This document shows positions 53,150 through 62,521 of a DNA stretch of 64,000 bases, piece after piece. This DNA is from Woeseiaceae bacterium (GTDB lineage: Bacteria; Pseudomonadota; Gammaproteobacteria; Steroidobacterales; Woeseiaceae). Below the pieces are notes generated by a model. The model saw only the letters and a program-made list of their open reading frames with translations, did not search any database and was not told the origin of the DNA. Each line of letters begins with the position of its first letter. The stretch's first letter is position 1. The DNA is taken from assembly GCA_028289545.1 (NCBI GenBank), contig JANQPG010000061.1:108055-172054 (forward strand), written 5' to 3'. The translations under genes were made by a program, and so were the position numbers.

Positions 53150-54189
53150 CGCGCGAAGTCCAGCGGCAGTCCCGTGTCTTCCAGGCGGACGCCAGCCGCT
53201 GACGGCAGCGGCACTGCGCTGTAGGTATTCCAGAACGCCAGCGGCACCTGATCTTCGTCGGCCAGCAGCGCGGCAAACGCTTTTGCCGTGTAGGTGGTCT
53301 CGAGGATCAGCCCGAGCTCCTCGTCAGCAATACGCGCGGCGCGCTCGGCTTCGGGCGTCGGGCGGGAATAACCTCCACCGACAAAACCGTCCCGGAAGCG
53401 GATGTGAACCCGTTCCGTAAGATCGGCGGGAAACCGGCTGTCGATCCGGTGAAGAAGCGTCGCGGTTTTGTGCATCAGGCGAAAAACCCCGTCCCGGCTG
53501 GCGTAGTTTTCGGAGGTCACCCGAACGGCGTTGACTTCGACCGGCAGTTCCGCAATCGCCAGGCCCAGAGCAAGGCCCGCGACTGTGCCCATCGTGCCGT
53601 TGGCCACGTACAGACGCGCCGGCAGAGCTTGCCCGGCATCATCGAGTTGCGCGGCGAACTCGAGCGCGGCCTCGATGAAACCCACGACGCCGAGCCAGGA
53701 AGAGCCGCCGGCCGGCACAACCCAGGTGCGATTTCTGCGCAGGCCGCCTGGCGGCAGCGTGATCGTCTGTTGGCGCGGATCGCCGAATCGGATCAGCTCG
53801 GTGCCGTTTGCAACGTGGGCCGCCAGCGTTTCGTAGACATGTTCCACGTTCGGCTGGTGCCCGAGGAAGCAGGTCGCAGCCATACCCAGCCGTTTCGCAT
53901 ACAGAGCGGTCGCCAGCGCATGGTGTGAACCGACCGCGCCAAACGTCACGATGCGCGTGGCAGCCAACTTCTGCGCGCGCGCCAGAATGTAGTCGAGCTT
54001 TCTGACTTTGTTGCCGCCGTACAGGACACCCGAACGCTCGTCATGCTTGACGACCACGGTCCGTTCGCCGCGCTCCCGGGTCAATCGGTGGCGGCTCAAC
54101 GGCGTCGGCGTTTGCGTAAGGCCAGCCACCGGCAGTGCAGCACCAAGACGGACGAAGTGCCGTTCGAGATAACGACGACCGTTTGCCAA
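53116..54189 (-). CDS. PLP-dependent ACC deaminase/D-cysteine desulfhydrase family protein
   Basis: A 357-residue fold-type II PLP enzyme that could degrade D-cysteine or a related amino acid. The PLP Lys lies in YGGNKVRKLDY, followed by GAVGSHHALATALYAKRLG, PAGGSSWLGVVGFIEAA and the phosphate-loop ANGTMGTVAGLALGL. The start is the TTG at 54189 with GGGG upstream. Genes of this family cannot be split between ACC deaminase and desulfhydrase by sequence alone. Confidence 0.86.
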   Translation of the reverse strand: MANGRRYLERHFVRLGAALPVAGLTQTPTPLSRHRLTRERGERTVVVKHDERSGVLYGGNKVRKLDYILARAQKLAATRIVTFGAVGSHHALATALYAKRLGMAATCFLGHQPNVEHVYETLAAHVANGTELIRFGDPRQQTITLPPGGLRRNRTWVVPAGGSSWLGVVGFIEAALEFAAQLDDAGQALPARLYVANGTMGTVAGLALGLAIAELPVEVNAVRVTSENYASRDGVFRLMHKTATLLHRIDSRFPADLTERVHIRFRDGFVGGGYSRPTPEAERAARIADEELGLILETTYTAKAFAALLADEDQVPLAFWNTYSAVPLPSAAGVRLEDTGLPLDFARYFPSGEDSPD

Positions 54190-54253
54190 ACGATTCCCCC
54201 TGGGGCAGCTGCTTCTTGCATGTTAACGCCGAACCCGGTTTGTGCAGAAGTCA

Positions 54254-55900
54254 ATGATGCATCTTGCCAAGTACCTGATTAGAATGGCGCATCGAAATCT
54301 GACTGACGCGGAGATAGTTTTGTCAGATGCGCCTGACCGTGGGATCACGGTCTCCGAAATCGCGGCGATGGATCAGCCCGTCGACGTCAATCCCGTTACG
54401 ACCGCCGCTTTTGTCGGTCGCACGCTGCGCGGCCCCCTCAACACTCCTGTCCTTGTCGAAAACACCGCGGAGTTCCGGCGCCGGTTCGGCGATACCGCGT
54501 CCGAAGACACGTTGGGCCCGGCCGTGCGCGATTTCTTCGAACACGGCGGCCGGAGGCTCTATGTTGTGCGCGTGGCCAACGGCGCTCGCGGCGCAATGCT
54601 CTGTGTGCCGGCCAGTGGCGCTGCGCTCGTCCTGAGGGCGATCGAGCCCGGCGCCGCGGAAACCCTGCGAGCGTCTGTGGATTACGACGCCATCGAAGAC
54701 GAGACCCGCTTCAACCTGACGATTCAGCGGATCGATAGCGCAAGCGGGCACGTGCTCGACCAGGAGCATCATCGTCGCGTCAGTATCGATCCGGAGTCTG
54801 ACCGTCGCATTTGCGATGTCCTGCTGTCATCCGAGCTGGCGAGAAGCGAAGCGCCGTACCCCAGCCGCCGCCCCGAGGCGACGACTGGTCTCGGGCTCGG
54901 CCGGGCGGAGGCGTACGTCGAGCACGTCCAGGCCGGTTCCGACGGCGCTGAATTGTCGGATTACGATCTGATCGGCTCGAGCGCCGATTTAACGGGTCTG
55001 TTTGCGCTCGAGGGCATCGAAGATTTTGATCTTCTGTATCTCCCGCCGATGGGCGCGGGAGTCGAGGCGGGCCCTGCGGCCCTGCTCGCGGCCGAGCTCT
55101 ATTGCCGCAAACGCGGCGCAATGCTGATTGTCGACCCGCCGCTGGACTGGGAGGATCCCGACGCCGCCGTTGCCGGATTGCGGCAGACGGGTTACGCAAG
55201 CCCGAACATGCTGTCGTACTATCCGCGGCTCAGAGACTTGAGGCGGCCGGCCGACGGCAGCGGAGTGCCGGCCGGTGCCGCGCTGGCCGGGTTGTTGTGC
55301 AAGCTCGACGAGTCGGAGGGCCCGTGGGCCTCGGCGGATCGTCGGAACCTGAGTCTCCATCGTCACTACCGGCCGCTCGTCGAAATCGACGACGAAGACA
55401 GCGCAATGCTGGAGCGTTCGGGCCTCAACTGCCTGAGACTGGATTCGACTCGCCGCCTGCAGCTCTCCGGCAATCGAACGCTGGCGCGCGGCACGGAATC
55501 GTTGCCACGCTACTCGGATCTCAGGGTTCGGCGCCTCTGTCTTGCGCTGATCAAAATGGTCGATCGTGCAACCCGCTGGGCCGTATTCGAGCAGCCGGGT
55601 CGGCATCTTGCGGCACGCGTGCAGGCACAGGTGCATGCCGGGCTGTGCGCACTTGCCGCGCTGGGCGCGTTCGACGACGACGTCTTCGACGTTCACTGCC
55701 GCGTCGATCCCAACCCGCCGGCCGGGTCACACGGCATCGACGTCCTGCTGTCGTTTACGCCGGTAAGCTCGGGCGTGCCGCTCGAATTGAGGCTCCATCA
55801 GTCGGCAGCCGGCTGCCAGGTGACGAACACGGCTTTTGCGCCCGTCGCGCGCCGCATAGGGCCCGTGGAAGCTCCGGAGCTACGCGCGCCCGCGGCCTGA
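54254..55900 (+). CDS. Orphan contractile tail-sheath homologue
   Basis: A protein of about 548 residues that follows the plan of phage and injection-system sheath proteins. N-terminal: GITVSEIAAMDQPVDVNPVT and TAAFVGRTLRGPLNTP, then FRRRFGD and AVRDFFEHGGRRLYVVRVAN. Middle: YCRKRGAMLIVDPPLDW. C-terminal: DLRVRRLCLALIKMVDRATR, WAVFEQPG, and AALGAFDDDVFDVHC. In known systems these subunits form a contracting tube around a spike. No tube, baseplate, spike or ATPase gene is nearby. Start uncertain (ATG 54254, 54257 or 54284; GTG 54242). The gene starts 64 nt from the divergent deaminase gene and is followed by two membrane GTPases. Confidence 0.8.
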   Translation: MMHLAKYLIRMAHRNLTDAEIVLSDAPDRGITVSEIAAMDQPVDVNPVTTAAFVGRTLRGPLNTPVLVENTAEFRRRFGDTASEDTLGPAVRDFFEHGGRRLYVVRVANGARGAMLCVPASGAALVLRAIEPGAAETLRASVDYDAIEDETRFNLTIQRIDSASGHVLDQEHHRRVSIDPESDRRICDVLLSSELARSEAPYPSRRPEATTGLGLGRAEAYVEHVQAGSDGAELSDYDLIGSSADLTGLFALEGIEDFDLLYLPPMGAGVEAGPAALLAAELYCRKRGAMLIVDPPLDWEDPDAAVAGLRQTGYASPNMLSYYPRLRDLRRPADGSGVPAGAALAGLLCKLDESEGPWASADRRNLSLHRHYRPLVEIDDEDSAMLERSGLNCLRLDSTRRLQLSGNRTLARGTESLPRYSDLRVRRLCLALIKMVDRATRWAVFEQPGRHLAARVQAQVHAGLCALAALGAFDDDVFDVHCRVDPNPPAGSHGIDVLLSFTPVSSGVPLELRLHQSAAGCQVTNTAFAPVARRIGPVEAPELRAPAA

Positions 55901-55981
55901 GCGGCTGCGAACGGAGATTGGCGCTGGCCGCGGGGCTGTCAAGCTTCCCCTTGCACGGGATTTTCGGCACCCTGAATCACA

Positions 55982-57490
55982 ATGAAACTCGACAGATTCA
56001 TTCGTACCGCAATTGCCGCCGGCATACTGCTGTTCCTGGTTGTTGCGGTTGCTGCAGTTTTGTTTCTCACCGAGTCGGCGCTGAACGTCTGGGACCGGCT
56101 CGTGCAGGGTCCGTCGATTCTGCTGTACGGTTACCTGGCGGCGCTATTGCTGCTGGTGCTGGCTGCGCTCTGGCTGATCTGGAGGCTTGTCGTTCGGCGC
56201 CGGATTCGTCCGCAAGCGGTGCGCTCCGAGCCGCTGACTCGCGATCGTATCGAAGACCGATTGCGTGAGGCTGCCGACAGCGGCGTCGAGACCCGGGTCG
56301 TGCAGGCGGAACTCGAGGATCTGGCCGCGAGGCGAGGCGATGGCCGGGTCCACCTGTGTTTTTTTGGCGAAGTGTCCACCGGCAAGAGCTCGCTGATTCG
56401 CGCGCTCGTGCCGGGCGCGGAAGTCTCGGTCGACGTGCTCGCGGGATCGACGGGCGAGGTCGAGCACTACACCTGGCGCACGCCCGATGATAGCGAACTG
56501 CTGCTGACCGACGTGCCCGGTACGGGCGGACACGAAGCGGGTCTCGACGAATCCGCGCTCGATGAAGCGCGTCGCGCGCACGCTGTGCTATTCGTTTGTG
56601 ACAGCGATTTGACCCGTGACGAAACGGCGGCCCTAAAAACCCTGCTTGCGCTCGGCAAGCCGCTGATCCTCGTGCTCAATAAAGCCGATCGCTATTCCAT
56701 GAGTGAACGCGCCACGCTTGTCGAACGGTTGCTCACGCGGCTCGAAGAGGCCGGCGGCAACGCGCTCGAGGATCGTGTCGTGACGGCTTCGGCCGGCGGC
56801 GAAATCGACGTGCTGGAACGCAGCGCGGATGGCGGCGAGCGACACACGACGCGTCGTCGCGAAGCGGATCTCGGCGTGTTGCTGGTTGCGATCAATCAGC
56901 TCCTGGCCGAGGAAGGTGAGGGGCTCGAAAGCAAGCGCGAACGAGCGGTTTTTCGACTGGCCGCCGACAAGCTCGACGAGGCGGAGACGGCATTCCGCGT
57001 CGCCCGGGCGGAGCAGATCATTCGAGGCTCGACCAAAAAGGCCGTCATCGGTGCGCTCGCCGCGGTTAGCCCGGGCACGGACATCCTGATACAGGGCTAC
57101 ATCGGCACCACAATGACACAGGCGTTGTGCAAGCTCTACGGCGCCGCGCCCCGCGATCTGGACGTCGAGGAGTTTCTCAATTTGAGCCAGAGCCGCGTCG
57201 GCAGGACGCTGCCGCTGACCCTGGCGGTCGCGGGCAATGGCCTGAAGGCGTTTCCCGGCCTCGGCACGGTCGCGGGTGGCGTTGTGCACGCCGTCGCCTA
57301 CGGGCTCATTTTCGACGCGCTCGGGCGCAGCCTGGTGCTGACGCTGTCGAAACACGGTGAACTCGATCCCGCAGTGGCGGCGAAGGAGTTCGAGGAAGGC
57401 ATTAGTGAGCATATTGAAGCGGGCGTTAAGCGCGTTGCCAAAATGGCCCTGGAATCGAAGACGGGGCAGCAAAAACGCGGCAACCGCTGA
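55982..57490 (+). CDS. Membrane GTPase with DUF697 domain (1 of 2)
   Basis: A 502-residue protein: two membrane helices at the N-terminus (about 10-35 and 45-65), a cytosolic TRAFAC-type GTPase domain (P-loop GEVSTGKSS near residue 130, DVPGTGG, NKADRYSM) and a C-terminal DUF697 region with hydrophobic segments (AVIGALAAVSPGTDILIQGY, VAGGVVHAVAYGLIFDALG). DUF697 GTPases occur in pairs in several proteobacteria; role unknown. It lies 81 bp after the sheath gene. Confidence 0.88.
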   Translation: MKLDRFIRTAIAAGILLFLVVAVAAVLFLTESALNVWDRLVQGPSILLYGYLAALLLLVLAALWLIWRLVVRRRIRPQAVRSEPLTRDRIEDRLREAADSGVETRVVQAELEDLAARRGDGRVHLCFFGEVSTGKSSLIRALVPGAEVSVDVLAGSTGEVEHYTWRTPDDSELLLTDVPGTGGHEAGLDESALDEARRAHAVLFVCDSDLTRDETAALKTLLALGKPLILVLNKADRYSMSERATLVERLLTRLEEAGGNALEDRVVTASAGGEIDVLERSADGGERHTTRRREADLGVLLVAINQLLAEEGEGLESKRERAVFRLAADKLDEAETAFRVARAEQIIRGSTKKAVIGALAAVSPGTDILIQGYIGTTMTQALCKLYGAAPRDLDVEEFLNLSQSRVGRTLPLTLAVAGNGLKAFPGLGTVAGGVVHAVAYGLIFDALGRSLVLTLSKHGELDPAVAAKEFEEGISEHIEAGVKRVAKMALESKTGQQKRGNR

Positions 57491-58784
57491 CGGCGGCGAG
57501 AGCCACCTGAGCCTTGCCGAGGAGTCGCTGCGCGAACTCGTCGACGATTCGCGCCTGCCGGACGGTGTCCGCGAGTCGCTGGCGCACGACTACCAGGCGG
57601 TTCGCTCGATGCTCGACAAGCTCGAGCACGGTCACGTGCACCTGTCCGTATTCGGCAGGGTCAGCACCGGCAAGTCCTCGTTGCTCAACGCGCTGGCCGG
57701 CCGGCCCGTGTTCTCGACGAGTCCGCTGCACGGCGAGACCAAACTATCCGAGATGACGCCGTGGACGGAGTTCGACGGCGGCGGCGTTTTCCTCATCGAC
57801 ACGCCCGGCATCGAAGAGGCCGGCGGAGAGCAGCGGGAGGCGCTTGCGCGCGAAGTGGCAAATCGCTCCGACCTGATCCTGTTCGTGCTGGACTCGGACG
57901 TCACCGAGTCCGAACTGGCAGCGCTCAAAACTCTGCTGGCTGAAGGGCGGCCCGTCATTGTCGTATTGAACAAGACCGATCTCTACGGCGAAGCCGACAT
58001 CGATCGCCTGCTCGACAGCATTGCCCGTCGTGTGGACGGGCTCGTCGATCGCGCCAACATTGTGCCTGTCGCCGCCGAGCCGCGCCCGCGGCGTTACGTC
58101 GAGGTATCCGCGGACGGCGCCGAGACCGAGCGCGAACAGGCGCTCCCGCCGGATGTCGAGGCGCTCAAGCTCAGGCTTTGGGACATCCTCGAAGCCGAGG
58201 GCAAAACGCTGGCTGCGTTGAACGCAAGTCTGTTTGCGGCAGATCTGAGCGACCAGGTGGGCAGGCGCATTCTTGCGGCGCGCCAGGAACTCGGTGAAAA
58301 ACTGATTCGCACCTACTGCATCGGCAAGGGTGTTGCCGTGGCTTTCAACCCGGTGCCCGTCGCGGACCTGTTTGCGGCCGCGTTCATCGACGTGGGCATG
58401 GTTGTGCACCTGTCGCGGGTGTACGACCTGCCGCTCAGCAAGTCGGAGGCGGGGTCGCTCGTGCGCGTAATTGTCGCGGAGTCGGCGGCGCTGATGGGTA
58501 CCGTATGGGCGCTGCACTTCGTTTCGAGCGCGCTGAAGGTCGGCACGCTGGGTTTGTCGACGGTTTTGACGGCAGGAGCACAGGGCGCCATCGCCTACTA
58601 CAGCACTTATCTCGTCGGGCGGATCGCCGGCGAATATCTTGCGAAAGGCAAGTCGTGGGGAGAGGGTGGCCCGAAACAGGTTGTGCGCACGATTGTCGAT
58701 AGTCTCGACCGCGAATCGGTGCTGAAGGATGCGCGACGCGAAATTCTCGAGCGCCTGGGCGATCGTGACGTGAAGGCGGGGTGA
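57405..58784 (+). CDS. Membrane GTPase with DUF697 domain (2 of 2)
   Basis: About 459 residues: a short basic N-terminus, a GTPase domain (GRVSTGKSSLLNALAG, LIDTPGIEE, VLNKTDLYG), and a C-terminal DUF697 region with hydrophobic stretches (YCIGKGVAVAFNPVPVADLF, AALMGTVWALHFVSSAL, GAIAYYSTYLVGRIAG). I chose GTG 57405 with AGGAAGG close upstream; the frame is open back to 57357 and other starts exist up to about 57435. Even with this choice it overlaps gene 1 by 86 nt, unusually long. The two GTPases are related but not close (the P-loop and DUF697 align, the tails do not), so they may form a heterodimer. Confidence 0.85.
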   Translation: MSILKRALSALPKWPWNRRRGSKNAATADGGESHLSLAEESLRELVDDSRLPDGVRESLAHDYQAVRSMLDKLEHGHVHLSVFGRVSTGKSSLLNALAGRPVFSTSPLHGETKLSEMTPWTEFDGGGVFLIDTPGIEEAGGEQREALAREVANRSDLILFVLDSDVTESELAALKTLLAEGRPVIVVLNKTDLYGEADIDRLLDSIARRVDGLVDRANIVPVAAEPRPRRYVEVSADGAETEREQALPPDVEALKLRLWDILEAEGKTLAALNASLFAADLSDQVGRRILAARQELGEKLIRTYCIGKGVAVAFNPVPVADLFAAAFIDVGMVVHLSRVYDLPLSKSEAGSLVRVIVAESAALMGTVWALHFVSSALKVGTLGLSTVLTAGAQGAIAYYSTYLVGRIAGEYLAKGKSWGEGGPKQVVRTIVDSLDRESVLKDARREILERLGDRDVKAG

Positions 58785-58788
58785 AAGC

Positions 58789-59148
58789 TTGAATAGCGAG
58801 GAGCGAGCCAGGCGAATTGTGTCGGCCATAGCGGACATTCCACCGGGATGTGTCGCAAGTTACGGCCAGATTGCCGAGATCGCCGGTGTTCCGCGCGGCG
58901 CTCGGCAGGTCGGCTACGTTTTGAGAACCTTGCCCGAGGCAAAAGATCTGCCCTGGCATCGTGTCATTACGGCTTCCGGTAAAATCGCGTTTGCGAAGGG
59001 TTCCGATCAGTTTCGCGAACAGTCGCGGAGGCTTGCCCGGGAAGACGTTGAGGTCAGGAACGGCAAAGTGGACATGAAGGTTTTCCGCTGGCAGCCGGAT
59101 CTTGACGAGCTGATCTGGAAGCACGCGATGGATTGGGAGGAGGAATGA
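58789..59148 (+). CDS. Alkyltransferase-like protein (ATL)
   Basis: A 119-residue DNA-binding protein of the MGMT family in which the acceptor Cys is replaced by Trp: PWHRVI (Trp 56) in place of PCHRV. Such ATL proteins bind O6-alkylguanine, flip it and hand the lesion to nucleotide excision repair without repairing it themselves. The helix-turn-helix CVASYGQIAEIAGVPRGARQ carries the recognition Arg finger. Start TTG at 58789, 4 nt after the GTPase stop. Confidence 0.92.
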   Translation: MNSEERARRIVSAIADIPPGCVASYGQIAEIAGVPRGARQVGYVLRTLPEAKDLPWHRVITASGKIAFAKGSDQFREQSRRLAREDVEVRNGKVDMKVFRWQPDLDELIWKHAMDWEEE

Positions 59149-59197
59149 GCTTGCGGCTGGCAATTGACGAGACGGCGGAACGTCAGAGGTGTCGATC

Positions 59198-59722
59198 ATG
59201 ACAACGGTGATCTTTTCGCACGGCCAGGAGAGCGGGCCCTGGGGAACAAAAATTCGCGCTATGGCCGAATTGGCGAAAGGTTTGTCCTGTGAAGTGATGA
59301 GCATCGACTATCAGGGTATTGCGGACCCGGCGGAGCGAGTGGAGAAGCTCAAGCGCGAGGCGAGCGGGATCGATGATCGGCTGATACTGGTCGGCTCCAG
59401 TATGGGCGGGCACGTTGCAACGGCCGCCGCTGACGAACTCGGCGCCGCCGGCCTGTTTGTGCTGGCGCCCGCCTATTTCATGCCCGGTTTCGAGGGGATG
59501 ACGCCGGAACCGCCGAGCATGCCCATCGTCATCGTGCACGGCTGGCGCGACGATGTGGTGCCGGTCGACAACAGCATCCGGTTTGCGAGATCGTGTGGCG
59601 CTACCCTTCACCTCATCGACGGCGATCATCGGCTTACGGCCAATCTCGACGACATCAATGCGGAGCTCGGCCGGTTCATACAAACGATTGAGGCACTAAA
59701 TCCCGGACTGCAGACGGGGTAG
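59198..59722 (+). CDS. Small a/b-hydrolase (RBBP9-like)
   Basis: A 174-residue soluble serine hydrolase. VIFSHGQESGPWGTKI carries the oxyanion region, LILVGSSMGGHVAT holds the nucleophile Ser (GSSMG), IVHGWRDDVVP the acid and GDHRLTANLDD the His. GAGGTG lies 6 nt before the ATG at 59198; an upstream GTG at 59189 is possible. Substrate unknown. Confidence 0.85.
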   Translation: MTTVIFSHGQESGPWGTKIRAMAELAKGLSCEVMSIDYQGIADPAERVEKLKREASGIDDRLILVGSSMGGHVATAAADELGAAGLFVLAPAYFMPGFEGMTPEPPSMPIVIVHGWRDDVVPVDNSIRFARSCGATLHLIDGDHRLTANLDDINAELGRFIQTIEALNPGLQTG

Positions 59723-59756
59723 GCCAAAAACACAACATCAAAAAAGGGGGAGAAAG

Positions 59757-59990
59757 ATGAATCGAATCATGACGATGGGGGCCCTTGCCGTCCTCCTGGC
59801 CGCCTGCGGCGGCGATGCGGGTGAGACGACCGACGCTGAAGCGGAATCCCGGGACGCCGATGCCCGGGGTGGCGTGATCGGAGAGGCTTACGTCGAATCG
59901 CTCGACAAGGCGGAGGCCGTCGAAGATCTTGCACTCGAACAAAAAGAGCGAATCGACGAGGCGCTCGAAGAAGCTGACGGCCGTGATTAG
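59757..59990 (+). CDS. Small acidic lipoprotein
   Basis: A 77-residue protein with a short lipoprotein signal (MTMGALAVLLAAC, lipobox LAAC) and a very acidic mature part that is likely an extended helix (EAYVESLDKAEAVEDLALEQ). AAAGGGGGAGAAAG precedes the ATG at 59757, a very strong ribosome site. Function unknown; its size and charge resemble small outer-membrane lipoproteins. Confidence 0.8.
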   Translation: MNRIMTMGALAVLLAACGGDAGETTDAEAESRDADARGGVIGEAYVESLDKAEAVEDLALEQKERIDEALEEADGRD

Positions 59991-60046
59991 ACTCTGTCTC
60001 ACACTGGATCGCAGCCGCGCCGGCACTTTTCTGTAGACTGCGGGCG

Positions 60047-62521
60047 ATGGACGTACTCGCGAGACTGACCCGGCCGCTGTACTGGTTTGCCGGCAAGGTG
60101 TTTGCACTGTGGGCCCGGCCGGCCGTACAGCCGGAAGTGCCGCTCGATCTGATTGACGGCAACAACGCCGAAGTGGTTTATGTGCTCGAAACCGGCGGTC
60201 TCGCGGACATGCTGGCGCTCGAGCGCATATGCCGGAAAAAGGACATGCCGTCTCCGAGCGAGCCGTTCAGTTACGGTGGCCACCGCGAGTCGAGGCGTGT
60301 TGTTGTACTGCGCCGCATGCAGGGGCTCCTGTTTCGCCGCTCGACCACGCGCGGTTCACCCAGGCTGCGGCGGCTCGTGGAGAACGCGGGCACGACCGAC
60401 ACCGAACTGCTGCTGATCCCCGTTGCGATCTACTGGGGGCGTTCGCCGGACAAAGACCGTTCTTTCTTCAAACTGCTGTTCTCCGAGAACTGGGAGGTCG
60501 TCGGGCGCACGCGGAAGTTTTTTGCCACGCTGTTGGTCGGTCGCGACACGCTGCTGCGCTATTCCGAGGCCCTGCCGTTACGCTCCGCGCTCGCGGAGGA
60601 GGTCGAGTCGTCCGTATCGTTTCGCAAGGTGTCGCGCATTCTGCGCGTGCACTTTCGGCAACGACGCGCCGCGACCGTGGGCCCGGACCTCTCCCACAAG
60701 CGTACCCTCGTCAACCAGGTGCTGCTCGAGCCGGCGGTGCAGCGCGCGATCGACGCCGAGGCGGCGGGACAGAGCCGCGAGAAAGCCGAGCGCAAGGCGC
60801 GCAAGTACGCACTGGAGATCGCCGCCGACATTTCCTACCCCGCAATTCGTATTATCGAAAAGCTGCTCCGCTGGGTATGGAACCAGATTTACGACGGCAT
60901 CGAATTGAATCACGTCGACGAGCTGCACGATGTCGCCAAAGGCAACGAAATCGTCTACGTGCCCTGTCATCGCAGTCATTTCGACTACCTGTTGCTCGGC
61001 TACATCGTCTACGAGGAGGGACTGCACGTCCCACACGTTGCGGCCGGCATTAATCTCAATATGCCGATTGTCGGCAGCATACTGCGTCGTGGCGGAGCGT
61101 TCTTCCTGCGCCGCAGCTTCAAAGGCAATCGTCTGTACGCGGCCGTGTTCGACGCCTATTTGCACCTCGTGATACGGCGCGGTCATTCGATGGAGTATTT
61201 TATCGAAGGCGGCCGCAGCCGCACCGGCCGCCTGTTGACCCCCAAAGGGGGCATGCTCGTCATGACCGTGCACTCGTTCGTCAAGGACCCGCGCCGGCCG
61301 ATCGTGTTTGTTCCCGTCTACTTCGGCTACGAGCGCCTGATCGAAGGTGACGCTTTCATTAGCGAACTCGGCGGCGCGAAGAAACAGAAGGAATCCGTGT
61401 TCGGTTTGATCCGTTCGGTGCGAGCGCTGCGAGAGAACTTCGGCAAGGTGTACGTCAATTTCGCCAAACCCATCGAGCTTGCGCCCATGCTCGACGAGCT
61501 GCACTCCGACTGGCGGCACACTGACAAGGACAGCGACGAGCGGCCGGCATGGTTGGGCGGCGTGATCGACAGCCTCGGCGATCGCATCATGCAGGAGATC
61601 AATTCCGCAGCGGCCGTCACGCCGATCAGTCTCCTGGCCTACGTGCTGCTGGCAACGCCCAAGCAGAAGATCGGCGCCGAAGAACTGCATCGCCAGCTGA
61701 GTCTCAGCGTCGATCTGCTGAAGCGTTTCCGCTACTCGGAACTGGTGACTATCCCTGACATGGCGCCTGAGGACATCGTCGAGCACGGCCGAAACCTGGG
61801 TGTCATTGCGCGTACGACACATGCAACCGGCGACGTCTGGCACATGTCCGAGGATACGGCGGTGCGCATGACCTATTTCCGCAACAATATCCTGCATCTG
61901 CTCTCGGTGCCGGCGTCGGTGGCCTGCTGCTTTATCCAGGGGCGCGAGCTCGAGCACTCGGAGCTGTGCCGTCTTATCCGGCTGATCTATCCGTTCATGC
62001 AGAAGGAGTTGTGCCTCAAATGGGCGTACGAGCATGTCGACGACGTTACGAGCGAAGCGATCGAGGCGCTGGTCGAGCACGAGCTCCTGCAACGCAGCCG
62101 TAACGGCAAGCTGTTGACCCGGCCGCCGGCCGGATCGGCCAAGGCGTATCAGCTGCTAATGCTGGGTCAGGCCATGGTGCCGATGCTGCAGCGTTTCTAC
62201 CTGGCGATCGCCATCCTGATCCGCAACGGTTCAGGCAGGCTGACGCGAACCCGGCTGGAGCAGCTGTGCCAGCAGAGTGCTGAACGCCTGTCCATGATCT
62301 ACGGTCTGCATTCGCCCGACTTTTTCAACAAGACCCTGTTTCATGACTTTATTCGCCGCCTGCAGGCGCAAAACGCCGTGCGCAAGAACGCCGAGGGTTT
62401 GCTCGAATTCAACGACAACCTCGAGAGCATCGGCGCGGATGCCAGACTCGTGCTGGGCGAGGAAATACGCCACAGTATCCTTTCGCTGACTGTGGTCGAA
62501 GGTGAGGGTAAGGGTACATGA
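60047..62521 (+). CDS. plsB: Glycerol-3-phosphate acyltransferase
   Basis: First step of phospholipid synthesis: acylates sn-glycerol 3-phosphate at position 1 at the inner membrane. 824 residues, close to the E. coli enzyme. The acyltransferase blocks are all present: I, PCHRSHFDYLLL (His 308 to Asp 313); II, GGAFFLRRSF; III, YFIEGGRSRTGR; IV, IVFVPVYFGYE. Its TGA overlaps the next ATG (ATGA), coupling it to trhO. Confidence 0.97.
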   Translation: MDVLARLTRPLYWFAGKVFALWARPAVQPEVPLDLIDGNNAEVVYVLETGGLADMLALERICRKKDMPSPSEPFSYGGHRESRRVVVLRRMQGLLFRRSTTRGSPRLRRLVENAGTTDTELLLIPVAIYWGRSPDKDRSFFKLLFSENWEVVGRTRKFFATLLVGRDTLLRYSEALPLRSALAEEVESSVSFRKVSRILRVHFRQRRAATVGPDLSHKRTLVNQVLLEPAVQRAIDAEAAGQSREKAERKARKYALEIAADISYPAIRIIEKLLRWVWNQIYDGIELNHVDELHDVAKGNEIVYVPCHRSHFDYLLLGYIVYEEGLHVPHVAAGINLNMPIVGSILRRGGAFFLRRSFKGNRLYAAVFDAYLHLVIRRGHSMEYFIEGGRSRTGRLLTPKGGMLVMTVHSFVKDPRRPIVFVPVYFGYERLIEGDAFISELGGAKKQKESVFGLIRSVRALRENFGKVYVNFAKPIELAPMLDELHSDWRHTDKDSDERPAWLGGVIDSLGDRIMQEINSAAAVTPISLLAYVLLATPKQKIGAEELHRQLSLSVDLLKRFRYSELVTIPDMAPEDIVEHGRNLGVIARTTHATGDVWHMSEDTAVRMTYFRNNILHLLSVPASVACCFIQGRELEHSELCRLIRLIYPFMQKELCLKWAYEHVDDVTSEAIEALVEHELLQRSRNGKLLTRPPAGSAKAYQLLMLGQAMVPMLQRFYLAIAILIRNGSGRLTRTRLEQLCQQSAERLSMIYGLHSPDFFNKTLFHDFIRRLQAQNAVRKNAEGLLEFNDNLESIGADARLVLGEEIRHSILSLTVVEGEGKGT

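Noticed and set aside
54254..55900. Prophage or phage-tail-like bacteriocin cluster around the sheath gene
   Set aside because: I looked on both sides and found metabolic genes on the left and GTPases, DNA repair and lipid synthesis on the right; no integrase, capsid, tube, baseplate or lysis gene is present.
60578..62092. 504-residue open frame antisense to plsB
   Set aside because: It lies wholly within plsB, whose four acyltransferase blocks are intact. Long antisense frames are expected in GC-rich DNA, and this one shows no domain or signal sequence.
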